Origin: AC-32 sp036265535
Lineage (GTDB): Bacteria; Actinomycetota; Thermoleophilia; Gaiellales; Gaiellaceae
DNA: 18,068 bases
Direction: 5' to 3'
Assembly: GCA_036265535.1 (NCBI GenBank)
Contig: DATAOV010000023.1
Location: forward strand, 1-18,068
Numbering within the stretch: position 1 is the stretch's first letter; every line of letters begins with the position of its first letter. Made by a program: the position numbers and the translations under genes. Below the pieces are notes generated by a model. The model worked only from the letters and a program-made list of their open reading frames with translations. It was not told the DNA's origin and did no database searches. Shown here one piece after another: positions 1-7,396 of this stretch.

Positions 1-101
1 TGGTCCCCCGCCGCGAAGGCCAGCTTCGCAAAGGGCGCGGCTGCCACGGCGGGTGCCGCAGCGGCGAGCAGCCGCCGCCTGGTCACGCGATGTTTAGACA
101 C
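1..101 (-). CDS. Exported protein, N-terminus only (Tat-like signal peptide)
   Basis: Reading from GTG at 101 the product begins MSKHRVTRRRLLAAAAPAVA and continues through an alanine-rich hydrophobic stretch to a lysine and an AGDQ-like end at the window edge. An Arg-Arg-Arg-Leu-Leu start followed by a hydrophobic core is what a Tat signal peptide looks like, so the mature protein is probably exported, perhaps folded or cofactor-loaded. Only about 33 residues are visible and the enzyme cannot be identified. A second in-frame GTG at 86 would still keep the twin arginines. I prefer 101 because it lies 6 nt after a TAATCT -10-like box, as at other starts here with no Shine-Dalgarno site. An inverted repeat overlaps this start. 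The gene is divergent from the ABC exporter. Confidence 0.55.
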   Translation of the reverse strand, partial: MSKHRVTRRRLLAAAAPAVAAAPFAKLAFAAGD

Positions 102-108
102 ATCTAAA
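93..108. promoter_or_regulatory. Perfect inverted repeat, operator-like
   Basis: TTTAGA and TCTAAA are perfect inverted copies around a 4-nt spacer (CACA). The A+T-rich 16-bp site sits in a G+C-rich region, exactly over the predicted transcription start of the exported-protein gene and just downstream of its -10 box. A repressor bound here would block the start. The cognate regulator is unknown. Confidence 0.45.
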
Positions 109-137
109 GATTAGTTTCGATCCTGCTACAAAAGCAA
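108..137 (-). promoter_or_regulatory. Candidate promoter of the exported-protein gene
   Basis: On the minus strand TTGCTT (137-132) and TAATCT (113-108) are separated by 18 bp. The -10 box ends 6 nt before GTG at 101, which would make the mRNA leaderless. The -35 match is only partial. Confidence 0.4.
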
Positions 138-185
138 GCCCGAGGCAGGCTCTCCGCTATGGGCGGCGGCTGGCATGCTGAGCGC

Positions 186-1082
186 GTGAGCGGGGAGCTC
201 GCCATCGCGCTGCGCGGGGTCGTGAAGCGCTACGGCCCGATCACGGCCGTGAACGGCCTCGACCTCGAGGTGCCCGAGGGCACCTGCGTCGGCCTGCTCG
301 GCCCGAACGGCGCCGGGAAGTCGACCACCATGCGGCTGCTGACGGCGCAGTCGATCGCCGACGAGGGCGAGCTCGAGGTGCTCGGGTTCCGGCTGCCGGA
401 CGAGTCCAAGGCCGCCCGCGCACAGTGCGGGGTCGTGCCGCAGCTCGACAACCTCGACGTCACGCTGACCGTGGAGCAGAATCTCCTCGTCTTCACGCAC
501 CTGTACCGGATCGGCAGGGCGGAGCGACACGACGCGATCGAGCGGGCGCTGAAGATGGCGAATCTCGTCGACCGGCGCGACACGAAGGTGAACAAGCTCT
601 CGGGCGGGATGCGCCGCCGCCTGCTGATCGCGCGGGGGCTCGTGCACCGCCCGCGGCTCGTGCTCCTCGACGAGCCCACGGTCGGGCTCGACCCCCAGGT
701 GCGCCAGGAGCTCTGGGCACTGATCGACGCCCTTCGCGCGGAGGGCACGACGATCCTGATGTCGACCCACTACATCGAGGAGGCGCAGCGCCTCTCGGAC
801 ACGGTGCTGATCATGTCCCACGGCAGCGCGGTCGCCTCGGGCCCGCCGGCTGAGCTCGTGCTCGAGCATGCGGGTCGGGAGGTACTGGAGGTTTACGGGC
901 CTCCGGCGCGCCTCGCCGAGGTCGAGGCCGAGGCGGGCGTCGCAGGGATGCAGACCCGGCGCACGGGAACGAGCGTCTCGATCCTCGGCATCGACCGGAA
1001 CGGCTACCGGGTCGAGGGCGAGCGCCGGCCCGCGAATCTCGAGGACGTCTTCGTGCTCCTCACCGGCGAGGAGATCGAGTGA
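186..1082 (+). CDS. ABC-2 type exporter, ATP-binding subunit (NodI/DrrA-like)
   Basis: ATPase that would power export through the membrane protein encoded next. Numbering from the upstream ATG at 159, the hallmarks are in order: Walker A GPNGAGKST (48-56), Q-loop Gln95, signature LSGGM (147-151), Walker B LVLLDEP (167-173) and the H-loop His204 in STHYIEEA. The TVGLDPQVRQELW stretch after Walker B is typical of NodI/DrrA-like ATPases. The start is uncertain: GTG 186 begins SGELAIALRG, where family homology starts, whereas ATG 159 adds nine unremarkable residues. A possible -10 box TACAAA lies at 127-132. The stop overlaps the permease start (TGATG), so the two are translationally coupled. The substrate cannot be told: lipid, polysaccharide or drug are all possible. 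Confidence 0.93.
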   Translation: MSGELAIALRGVVKRYGPITAVNGLDLEVPEGTCVGLLGPNGAGKSTTMRLLTAQSIADEGELEVLGFRLPDESKAARAQCGVVPQLDNLDVTLTVEQNLLVFTHLYRIGRAERHDAIERALKMANLVDRRDTKVNKLSGGMRRRLLIARGLVHRPRLVLLDEPTVGLDPQVRQELWALIDALRAEGTTILMSTHYIEEAQRLSDTVLIMSHGSAVASGPPAELVLEHAGREVLEVYGPPARLAEVEAEAGVAGMQTRRTGTSVSILGIDRNGYRVEGERRPANLEDVFVLLTGEEIE

Positions 1083-1876
1083 TGGCGGTCTCGGCGGCAC
1101 CTCGCCGGCTCGGGCGGCTCGAGCGGCCGGCCATCACGGGCGTGCTCGTGCGCGAGGTCGTCAACTTCTCCTCGTTTTGGCGCTCGACCACCTTCTCCTC
1201 GACGGTCGAGCCGACGATCTACCTGCTCGCGTTCGGCTTCGGCTTCGGCTCCCTCGTCAGCCGTGTAGGCGGCTTCTCGTACGTCGAGTTCGTCGGGACG
1301 GGCACGGTCGCGACGGCGGTGCTGTTCTCGTCGGCGTTCCCGGCGATGTTCGGCACCTTCGTCAAGTACCAGTTCCAGCGCACCTACGACGCCATCCTTG
1401 CGGCACCGGTCGACACCGAGGAGCTGGTCACGGCCGAGGCGCTCTGGATCGCGACCCGGGCCGGCGTCTACGGCTGCGTGCCGATGCTCGTCGCGATCGC
1501 GTTCGGGCTCGACCCGTCCTGGGGCATGCTGCTGGTCCCGTTCATCGCCTGGGTCGCCGGCTACGGCTGGGCGAACTTCGGGATCATGGTCGCCGGATTC
1601 GCCTCCTCGTTCGAGAACTTCAACTACATCGTCAGCGCGGTTCTGACGCCGCTCTTTCTCGTCGCCGGGACCTTCTTCCCGATCAGCAATCTCCCGGGGT
1701 GGGCCCAGGTCCTCGCGGAGTTCAACCCGCTCCATCAATGCGTCGTACTCGTCCGCCACGCCGTCTTCGGCTTCCACGACTGGACCGACCTGTATCGCCT
1801 CGGCTTCCTGATGGGCTTCGGCCTGGCGATGTGGCGCATCGCCATCTACGCGATGGAGCGCAAGCTGATCGACTGA
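1082..1876 (+). CDS. ABC-2 type transporter permease (NodJ-like)
   Basis: Integral membrane subunit of the exporter, about 264 residues, the usual length for a NodJ/ABC-2 permease. Hydrophobic segments appear near residues 45-60, 73-95, 125-147, 150-175, 180-200 and 238-258, giving six spans. The stretch FFPISNLPGWAQVLAEFNPL followed by HQCVVLVRHAVFG is the conserved end of the ABC-2 domain. ATG 1082 overlaps the ATPase stop by one base and has GGAG 8 nt upstream (1070-1073). GTG 1079 is an alternative start. The pair forms a complete half-transporter set (2 ATPases plus 2 permeases after dimerisation). No substrate-specific neighbour is visible. Confidence 0.92.
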   Translation: MAVSAAPRRLGRLERPAITGVLVREVVNFSSFWRSTTFSSTVEPTIYLLAFGFGFGSLVSRVGGFSYVEFVGTGTVATAVLFSSAFPAMFGTFVKYQFQRTYDAILAAPVDTEELVTAEALWIATRAGVYGCVPMLVAIAFGLDPSWGMLLVPFIAWVAGYGWANFGIMVAGFASSFENFNYIVSAVLTPLFLVAGTFFPISNLPGWAQVLAEFNPLHQCVVLVRHAVFGFHDWTDLYRLGFLMGFGLAMWRIAIYAMERKLID

Positions 1877-1918
1877 CGCGCGGTCGAGCCTCGCCGGTGG
1901 ATATGCGAGAGTCGGGCC

Positions 1919-2248
1919 GTGCCAGCGCGTGCTGCCGGGATCTGCGGCCTCCTCTCCTTCGTCACGGTCAATCTCGGGTGGATCCTCGGCGGCCTCGCGC
2001 AGCCCGACGCCTTCAGCACCGCCGACGACGACATCAGACGTATCCCGGAATGGCGGGACTCCTGGATCGTGAGCCTCGCCACGGTGCCGGCGATCATCGT
2101 CGCCAACGTCGTCTTCGGGACGCAGGGAGACGGTGCGGCGACGCGCGCCGGAACCGTAGTGGTATTCGTCTGGTTCGCCTTCCTCGGCTTCCGGCTGGTC
2201 CAGAAGGGCGAGCCAAGCCGTGAGACGGCCGCGCCGCCGGTACTCTGA
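1919..2248 (+). CDS. Small membrane protein, unknown function
   Basis: A 109-residue protein with three hydrophobic segments: near residues 7-25 (ICGLLSFVTVNLGWILGGLA), 50-66 (VSLATVPAIIVANVVFG) and 79-95. Between the first two lies an acidic, charged loop with ADDDIRR. The GWILGGLAQPDAFS motif faintly recalls DUF998-like membrane proteins, but I cannot assign it. It starts with GTG and no Shine-Dalgarno site is evident; a weak GAGAGT box lies 6 nt upstream. It follows the exporter permease by 42 bp on the same strand and could be co-transcribed. The long overlapping frame that runs through this region from 868 is a high-GC shadow. Confidence 0.7.
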   Translation: MPARAAGICGLLSFVTVNLGWILGGLAQPDAFSTADDDIRRIPEWRDSWIVSLATVPAIIVANVVFGTQGDGAATRAGTVVVFVWFAFLGFRLVQKGEPSRETAAPPVL

Positions 2249-2253
2249 ATCTC

Positions 2254-2469
2254 ATGTTGCGAAGGCGTGGCGCCGACGCACCCGGATGCCGCCGCCGCGG
2301 GGTGCTCGACCGCGTGCGGTCCTTCCTTCGCCTCGCACGAAACGACGCCGGCTGTGGCGACTGGTACCAAGAGCCTCCGCCGGACTCGTTCGTCCGGGAG
2401 CCGCGCAGGCCGCGCCCGGGTGCCCCGTCGACGGGCGTCGCCTTCGAGCTGCCGCCTGACCCGTACTAG
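2254..2469 (+). CDS. Small hypothetical protein (71 aa)
   Basis: The N-terminal half is Arg-rich and basic (MLRRRGADAPGCRRRG). The C-terminal half is Pro-rich and ends STGVAFELPPDPY. It has no membrane segment and I recognise no domain. It is probably real because ATG 2254 lies 5 nt after the previous stop and 7 nt after a TACTCT hexamer, the same -10-to-start geometry as at other genes here, and the next gene begins 37 bp downstream. Tail motifs of the type REPxRPxPGxPSxGxxxEL look selected rather than random, but a chance high-GC frame cannot be excluded. No function is proposed. Confidence 0.42.
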   Translation: MLRRRGADAPGCRRRGVLDRVRSFLRLARNDAGCGDWYQEPPPDSFVREPRRPRPGAPSTGVAFELPPDPY

Positions 2470-2494
2470 CGCGGGCGGCGTCGGGCCTCGTCGC

Positions 2495-2506
2495 TAGTCT
2501 CGCCGC
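2495..2506 (+). promoter_or_regulatory. -10-like box giving a leaderless start at 2507
   Basis: TAGTCT at 2495-2500 ends 6 nt before the ATG at 2507, and no Shine-Dalgarno site precedes that ATG. No convincing -35 element is seen. Confidence 0.35.
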
Positions 2507-3136
2507 ATGTCGTCCGCTTCGGACGAGCTGCTTCCGCTCGGTCGCCTGGAAGCGTTCAGTGACGGCGTCTTCGCGATCGCGATCACGTTGCTCGTGCTCG
2601 AGCTCGGCGTCGCGTCCGATGCCGGCGAGCACCTGCTGCGCTCGATCCTCCACGAGTGGCCCTCGCTCCTCGCGTACATCACGAGCTTCCTGACGATCGG
2701 CGTCGTCTGGCTGCAGCGCTCGGCGATCACGGGCGCGCTTCGCGCCGCGGACGTCACGCTCTAACGGCTCAACCTGCTCGTGCTCCTGCTTACCTCGTTC
2801 CTTCCGTTCCCGACCAAGCTTGCCTCGGAATTCGTCGGCGACAAGGACCCGGAGCGGGTCGCTGCGATCTTCTACGGGCTCACCCTGCTTGCGCTCACCC
2901 TCGCGCTGACCGCCTTCGTGCGCTACGCGGCGGAGAATCGCCACCTCGTTGCCGACCACATCGAGGCCGAGACCGTCGAGGCGGCCCTGGCGCATCAGCC
3001 GAGCTTCCTCCTCTACGGGATCGGAATCGGCGTCAGCCTGTTCTTTCCCACCGCCGCCGTCGGTCTCTACCTGGCAACGGCGGTCTACCTCGGCGTGCCA
3101 GGGCGCACGGTCCATCGGCTTCTGCGCCGGAGGTAG
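2507..3136 (+). pseudogene. TMEM175/DUF1211-type potassium channel gene with in-frame stop
   Basis: TMEM175-family proteins are six-span potassium channels. The N-terminal part carries the family signature GRLEAFSDGVFAIAITLL, the RxxxFSD motif of the first helix. The later part has RLNLLVLLLTSFLPFPTKL, the conserved third/fourth helix region, and a last hydrophobic pair at the C-terminus. Both halves are in the same frame. A single TAA at 2762-2764, between ...AADVTL and RLNLLVLL, ends translation after 85 of about 209 residues. One base change would repair it, for example TAC (Tyr) or TTA (Leu). Restart at a downstream codon could yield the C-terminal half (GTG 2780 onward), but a split channel is unlikely to work. 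A sequencing error is the main alternative. The gene ends 6 bp from a convergent stop. Confidence 0.85.
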
Positions 3137-3142
3137 GCCAGC

Positions 3143-6100
3143 TCAGAACGGGTTCACACAGCCGAGCGGATCCAGGACGGACGCGGCTTGTCGCCGCACC
3201 TCCTGAGCGCGTCCCCTCTCGCCGGCTGCCTCGAGCGCGCGGGCGAGGTCGAGCTCGAGGCAGGCCAGCGTGTACCTGCCTCCGAGCTGCCGCTCCCGCT
3301 CGGTTGCCGTCTCGAGGCGCTCGGCTGCCTCAACGGCGTCTGCGCGCGTGAGCGCGAGCAGGCCTTCGGCGGCGATCAGCGCCGTCTGTGCGCTCGCCGC
3401 CACGCCGGGAGTCGTTCGAAGCGACTCGGCGGTGCGCTCGAGCAACTCCGTCTCGCCGGCCCTGGCCAGCGCGCGCACGATCGGCACCGCCTCGAGCACG
3501 GCAGGCCAGCGTCGGTCGGCGCTAAGCAGCAGGTCTTCGCTTAGGGAGCGCAGCCTCTCGCGGTCTCCGCTGACCGCGAACCAGGGCAGCGCGACGGCGG
3601 CCATCGGGATGATCCGCTGCTGCTCGCCGCTCGCAAGGGCGAGCGGCTGGAGCTCGTCGACAAGCTGCCGGGTCGACTCTGCTTGACCACGGCGGAGTGC
3701 AAGCGCCCCCGAGACGGTCAGGAACGCGAGCCTCGCCGTAGCCGTCATCCCAGACCGGGCGACCTCTGCGAGAACCGCGTCCGCTTCCTCCCACCGAGCT
3801 CCCGGAAGCAGAACCCGGAAGGCGAAGGAGACGTCGATGTACGGGCCGATCGACTTCGGCGGCGGAACGTCCGCGAGCCTGCGGCGACCCGCGGCATAGA
3901 CGTGCTCGATCCGGTCGATCGGAAGGAACCCGCTTGCGCTCCAGGTGAAATTGGTGAGGGCGCGATACGCCTCCTCGTACTCGCCGGCCGCGGCGGCCTC
4001 ATCGACGATCTGGGCGGTCTCGTCTGGATCCGGCGCGACCCCGCTCGTCGCGAGCTGCGTGAGGAGATTGATCCTGGCATTGACTTCTGCGAACGAGTCG
4101 CCGACGTGCCGGGCGACCTCGATCGCCTCACGCGCGTGGTCGATCGCCTCGGGCCGTTGTTGCAGCATCTCGATCTGTGACCGGCGGGCCAGCGCACGCG
4201 CGAGCTGAGGCGACTCCGGTAGGCCGGCGAGGGCGGCTACGGCGCCGTTCGCGGACGCGAGCGCCTCGTCCCAGCGCCCCGAGAGCCAGCAGGCCCTCGA
4301 GCGCCAGCCGAGCACGTCGGCGCGCAACTCGGGATCGTCCGTCCCGACGAGTGTCTCGACGGCGTCGAGGCGCTCCAGGGCGTCGTAGAAGAACGCCTCC
4401 GTCACGTCGAGCCGCGCCAGCGCAAGTTGAACGGTCGCCCGTTCACGATCATCCGCCGCGAGCCCGGCCGCGCGGTCGAGCTGCAGCCTTGCTGCCTCGA
4501 ACGCCCCGCGGCCGAACGCCACCTCGCTCGCGGCCAACAACAGGTCGAAGGCCCGCTGAGAGACGTTTGGGTCGACCTCGCCGTAGTCCAGCGCCCGCCC
4601 GTAGTGGTAGGCGGCGAGCTCGACGGTCTCTGCGCTGCGGTCCGGAGCGACATCCTGAATCCACTCGCCGACCCGCCGGTGGAGGTCCCGCCGCTCGGGT
4701 CGCGGAAGCGACGCATAAGCGACGTCTCGCGTCAGCGCGTGCTTGAAGGCGAACTCGCGCATCCCTGCCATGACCGAGTCGACGCTGTCGGAGACCAGTC
4801 CGCTGCGCACGAGCGACGCGATCACCCGCTCGTCGACGTCGACTGCGGCTGGCCAGAAGGTGCGACCGACGACGGAGCAACGACGAAGGGCGTCCCGCGA
4901 GCCGGCGTCGAGGAGGTCGATGCGCGCCGCGATCACCCCGTGAACCGAGTCCGGGATCGAGACCCCGGCGAGTCGCTCGGTCGAGACCCAGCCACCGTTC
5001 CGGGGCTCGAGCGCTCCCTGCTCGATCAGCATGTGAAGCATCTCCTCGAGGTAGAACGGGTTCCCCTCCGCGCTCGCGAGCAGCCGTTCGCGCACGTCGC
5101 TCGGGACACGACCCTCTCCCAGCAGGGACGACATCAGGCGTGCGGCGTCCTCCGCTGAGAGCGGTGTGAGCGAGAGGGAGGTCGCGTTCTGCTTGCCCGC
5201 GCCCCAGGTCGGGCGCACCTCCAGCAACTCGAGCCGGGCGGTGCACAGGAGGAGCACCCGCGTGTCGGCGAGCTTCTCGGCGAGCTGTTCCAGCAGGTCG
5301 AGGAGCGCGCTGGATGCCCAGTGGACGTCCTCGACGGCGACGACCGTGAGCTGTTCGCGCCCGAGAGCCGCCAGGTACCGCGTCCATCCGTCCTGCAGCC
5401 GGTGGAGGGCCTCGTGCGGATCCGACGCGCCGCTCGAGGCGCCGGGAAGGGCGAGGCCGATCGTCCGCACGGCCGCCTCGAGCGCGCGCTCGGCCTGATC
5501 CGCGGCTACGACGGATTCGATCGCGGCGCGGAGCTTGGCCAACGCGACCTCGGCGGGGTCGGTGTCGAGGATTCCCGCGTGCGTCTTCGCCGCCTCAGCG
5601 AGCGGCCAGAAAGTGACGCCCTCCCCGTACGAGAGGCAGCGCCCCTTGACGAGGCGCGCGCCGGGGAGGCGCTCGACGAGCTCCGAGACCAGGCGCGACT
5701 TGCCGACGCCGGCGGGGCCGAAGAGCGTGACGAGCTGCGGCGCGCGTTCACGCTCGACGCGGGCCGCCACCGCGGTCAGGACCGCGAGCTCCTCGTTTCG
5801 CCCGACGAGCGGTGCGCTCAGGCCGGCGACTCCGCGCGGCGGTGGCGCTTGCTCGCGGGAGACCGACACGGCCACCCAGCAGGCGACCGGTTCGCTCTTG
5901 CCCTTGGCGTCGAGAGCCTCGTGCTCTCGGTAGGCGATCGTGCGGCTCGTCGTCGCCTGCGTTCGCTGCCCCACGAGCACCTCGCCGGGGCTCGCGTGCT
6001 GCTGCAGTCGCGCGGCCACGTTGACAGCATCGCCGCTGACCATCATCTCGCCGCGGGCCGCGGCTTCCCGCCCGGAGACCACGTCCCCTGTGTTGACGCC

Positions 6101-6598
6101 GATCCGGAGCCCCACCTCGGCGCCGTGACGTCCGTGAACGCGCTCCGTGAACGAGACGAAGCTCTCCCGCACGGCGAGCGCGGCCCGAACGGCCCGCTCC
6201 GGGTCGTCCTCGTGCGCCTGGGGGATGCCGAACACCGCGAGGACGGCATCTCCGGCGAATTTCTCGGTGGTGCCTCCGTACCGCTCGACTTCGGTGTTGA
6301 TCAGCTCGAAGAGCTCGTTCTGAAGCTCGCGCACGTCCTCCGGATCGAGCCTCTCGCCGAGCGCGGTCGACCCGGCGAGGTCGGCGAACAGCACCGTGAC
6401 GATTCGCCGCTCCTGGCGGTCGTCGGTGCGTTGAGCCTCTTCCCGGAGCGCGGTACCGCAGTCGGCGCAGAAGGTCGCACTGGCCGGCTGCTCGGACCCG
6501 CAGGACGGGCAGGTGCGTCGAAGCGGCTCGCCGCAGTCGCTGCAGAAGCGGGCGCTGACGGGATGCACTGCGCCGCAGGAGGGACAGGCCAAGTTCAC
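3143..6598 (-). CDS. Zinc-ribbon, class III adenylate/guanylate cyclase, AAA ATPase and TPR regulator
   Basis: An 1151-residue signalling protein. Residues 1-50 hold two zinc ribbons (CPSC...CSDC and CPSC...CADC). Residues 64-245 are a class III nucleotidyl cyclase domain with metal-binding Asp73 (FADLAGST) and Asp117 (EKFAGD), purine-binding Lys113 and transition-state Asn193/Arg197 (NVAAR). The second purine-specifying position, seven before Asn193, is Met rather than Asp or Thr, so nucleotide preference is unclear. Residues 263-640 form an AAA_16/STAND-like NTPase: Walker A GPAGVGKSR at 294-302 and Walker B VVAVEDVHWA at 419-428. The remainder is alpha-helical, TPR-like. No LuxR HTH is seen at the C-terminus (...DPLGCVNPF), unlike some relatives. 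GTG 6598 has no clear Shine-Dalgarno site. It is divergent from the ArsR gene across 79 bp. Confidence 0.92.
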   Translation of the reverse strand: MNLACPSCGAVHPVSARFCSDCGEPLRRTCPSCGSEQPASATFCADCGTALREEAQRTDDRQERRIVTVLFADLAGSTALGERLDPEDVRELQNELFELINTEVERYGGTTEKFAGDAVLAVFGIPQAHEDDPERAVRAALAVRESFVSFTERVHGRHGAEVGLRIGVNTGDVVSGREAAARGEMMVSGDAVNVAARLQQHASPGEVLVGQRTQATTSRTIAYREHEALDAKGKSEPVACWVAVSVSREQAPPPRGVAGLSAPLVGRNEELAVLTAVAARVERERAPQLVTLFGPAGVGKSRLVSELVERLPGARLVKGRCLSYGEGVTFWPLAEAAKTHAGILDTDPAEVALAKLRAAIESVVAADQAERALEAAVRTIGLALPGASSGASDPHEALHRLQDGWTRYLAALGREQLTVVAVEDVHWASSALLDLLEQLAEKLADTRVLLLCTARLELLEVRPTWGAGKQNATSLSLTPLSAEDAARLMSSLLGEGRVPSDVRERLLASAEGNPFYLEEMLHMLIEQGALEPRNGGWVSTERLAGVSIPDSVHGVIAARIDLLDAGSRDALRRCSVVGRTFWPAAVDVDERVIASLVRSGLVSDSVDSVMAGMREFAFKHALTRDVAYASLPRPERRDLHRRVGEWIQDVAPDRSAETVELAAYHYGRALDYGEVDPNVSQRAFDLLLAASEVAFGRGAFEAARLQLDRAAGLAADDRERATVQLALARLDVTEAFFYDALERLDAVETLVGTDDPELRADVLGWRSRACWLSGRWDEALASANGAVAALAGLPESPQLARALARRSQIEMLQQRPEAIDHAREAIEVARHVGDSFAEVNARINLLTQLATSGVAPDPDETAQIVDEAAAAGEYEEAYRALTNFTWSASGFLPIDRIEHVYAAGRRRLADVPPPKSIGPYIDVSFAFRVLLPGARWEEADAVLAEVARSGMTATARLAFLTVSGALALRRGQAESTRQLVDELQPLALASGEQQRIIPMAAVALPWFAVSGDRERLRSLSEDLLLSADRRWPAVLEAVPIVRALARAGETELLERTAESLRTTPGVAASAQTALIAAEGLLALTRADAVEAAERLETATERERQLGGRYTLACLELDLARALEAAGERGRAQEVRRQAASVLDPLGCVNPF

Positions 6599-6641
6599 GT
6601 GACTAGTGTCTACGACCTATCTGCTGCAGGCGGTTCGCGGG

Positions 6642-6671
6642 TTGACGTTTTAACGTTTGTTTGAATAAAAT
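6642..6671 (+). promoter_or_regulatory. Strong sigma-70-type promoter of the ArsR operon
   Basis: TTGACG (6642-6647), an 18-bp spacer and TAAAAT (6666-6671) match a housekeeping promoter well. The -10 box ends 6 nt before ATG 6678, so transcription should begin at or next to the A of the start codon and give a leaderless mRNA. It is the clearest promoter in the window and stands out by its A+T richness. Confidence 0.7.
6645..6656. promoter_or_regulatory. Inverted repeat in the ArsR promoter spacer, likely operator
   Basis: ACGTT and AACGT are inverted copies separated by TT, lying between the -35 and -10 boxes. ArsR-family repressors commonly bind such sites in their own promoters, so autoregulation is the natural inference. 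The site also lies upstream of the divergent cyclase gene. Confidence 0.45.
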
Positions 6672-6677
6672 CCTGAG

Positions 6678-6998
6678 ATGCCACGGGTCGCCGCCAGGAC
6701 TGATGCCTTCCATGCCATCTCCGAGGGCAACCGGCGCGTCCTGCTCGACCTTCTTCGCGAGGGCGAGCGGCCGGTCGGTGCGCTCGTTGCGGAGACGGGC
6801 CTTTCGTATTCGCTGGCCTCGCAGCATCTCCAGGTGCTGTTGGAGGCGGGGGTGGTGGCTCGCAGGCCCGAGGGTCGGCAGCGGATCTACCGGCTCGAGG
6901 CCGCTCCGCTTCGCGTCGTGCACGATTGGACGGTCGAGTACGAGCGGTTCTGGGAGGAGCGGATCGGGCGCCTGCAGCGTCGGCTGGCCGAGCAATGA
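6678..6998 (+). CDS. ArsR-family winged-helix transcriptional regulator
   Basis: A 106-residue DNA-binding protein, the normal length for ArsR/SmtB. The core begins RTDAFHAISEGNRRVLLDLL, the family's first helix pair. A helix-turn-helix follows at about residues 32-57 (PVGALVAETGLSYSLASQHL then QVLLEAGVV), and a wing at 60-73 (ARRPEGRQRIYRL). No Cys or His cluster typical of metal-sensing ArsR proteins is visible, so it more likely belongs to the group paired with AHSA1 proteins. Its stop overlaps the AHSA1 start (ATGA at 6995-6998). It probably represses its own operon through the palindrome inside the promoter spacer. The ligand or signal is unknown. Confidence 0.9.
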   Translation: MPRVAARTDAFHAISEGNRRVLLDLLREGERPVGALVAETGLSYSLASQHLQVLLEAGVVARRPEGRQRIYRLEAAPLRVVHDWTVEYERFWEERIGRLQRRLAEQ

Positions 6999-7396
6999 AC
7001 CTCGACATCGTCCTCGAGGAACTGTTGCCGCACCCGGTCGAGGCGGTCTGGTCCGCGCTCACCGACCGTGGCTCGATCTCGGACTGGCTGATGCAAGCCC
7101 CGGGGTTCGAGCCGGTCGTGGGCACCCGCTTCCGGATGAAGACGCAGAACCTGTCCGCGGACGGCTGGGTGAAGGCCGAGGTGACCGAGCTCGACCCGCC
7201 GCGGCGGATGGTCTGGGCCTGGTGGGTCGACGATGCCGCTCCGACGACCGTCACCTTCGAGCTCGCCCCCGAAGGCGGCGGCACGCGGCTGAGGCTGACG
7301 CACGTGGGTGAGATCAACCCGATCGCCGGAGCCCTGGTCCGTGACGGCTGGCCGGGGAGGCTCGAGCAGCTGAGGAGGACTCTTGACCAAGCATGA
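6995..7396 (+). CDS. AHSA1/SRPBCC-domain protein
   Basis: A 133-residue START-like (SRPBCC) fold protein of the AHSA1 type, presumably binding a small hydrophobic ligand in its cavity. Visible family features are the N-terminal strand LEELLPHPVEAVWSALTDRG, the middle strands around GTRFRMKT and the ELDPPRRMVWAWW stretch, then GGGTRLRLTHVGE before the long C-terminal helix. ATG 6995 overlaps the ArsR stop in ATGA, so I start here rather than at the in-frame codon at 6926, which lies inside the ArsR gene. ArsR plus AHSA1 is a frequent pair in Actinomycetota. The DUF899 gene begins 14 bp before this stop, which makes a three-gene coupled operon. Confidence 0.88.
   Translation: MNLDIVLEELLPHPVEAVWSALTDRGSISDWLMQAPGFEPVVGTRFRMKTQNLSADGWVKAEVTELDPPRRMVWAWWVDDAAPTTVTFELAPEGGGTRLRLTHVGEINPIAGALVRDGWPGRLEQLRRTLDQA

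Noticed and set aside
868..2223. 451-codon plus-strand frame across the exporter genes
   Set aside because: Its product is Arg-rich shadow sequence; the exporter ATPase, permease and small membrane protein explain the same bases.
5321..6664. 447-codon open frame on the plus strand opposite the large cyclase gene
   Set aside because: It lies wholly antisense to a gene with clear cyclase and AAA motifs, is Arg/Asp-rich without any domain, and is a normal shadow frame in high-GC DNA.
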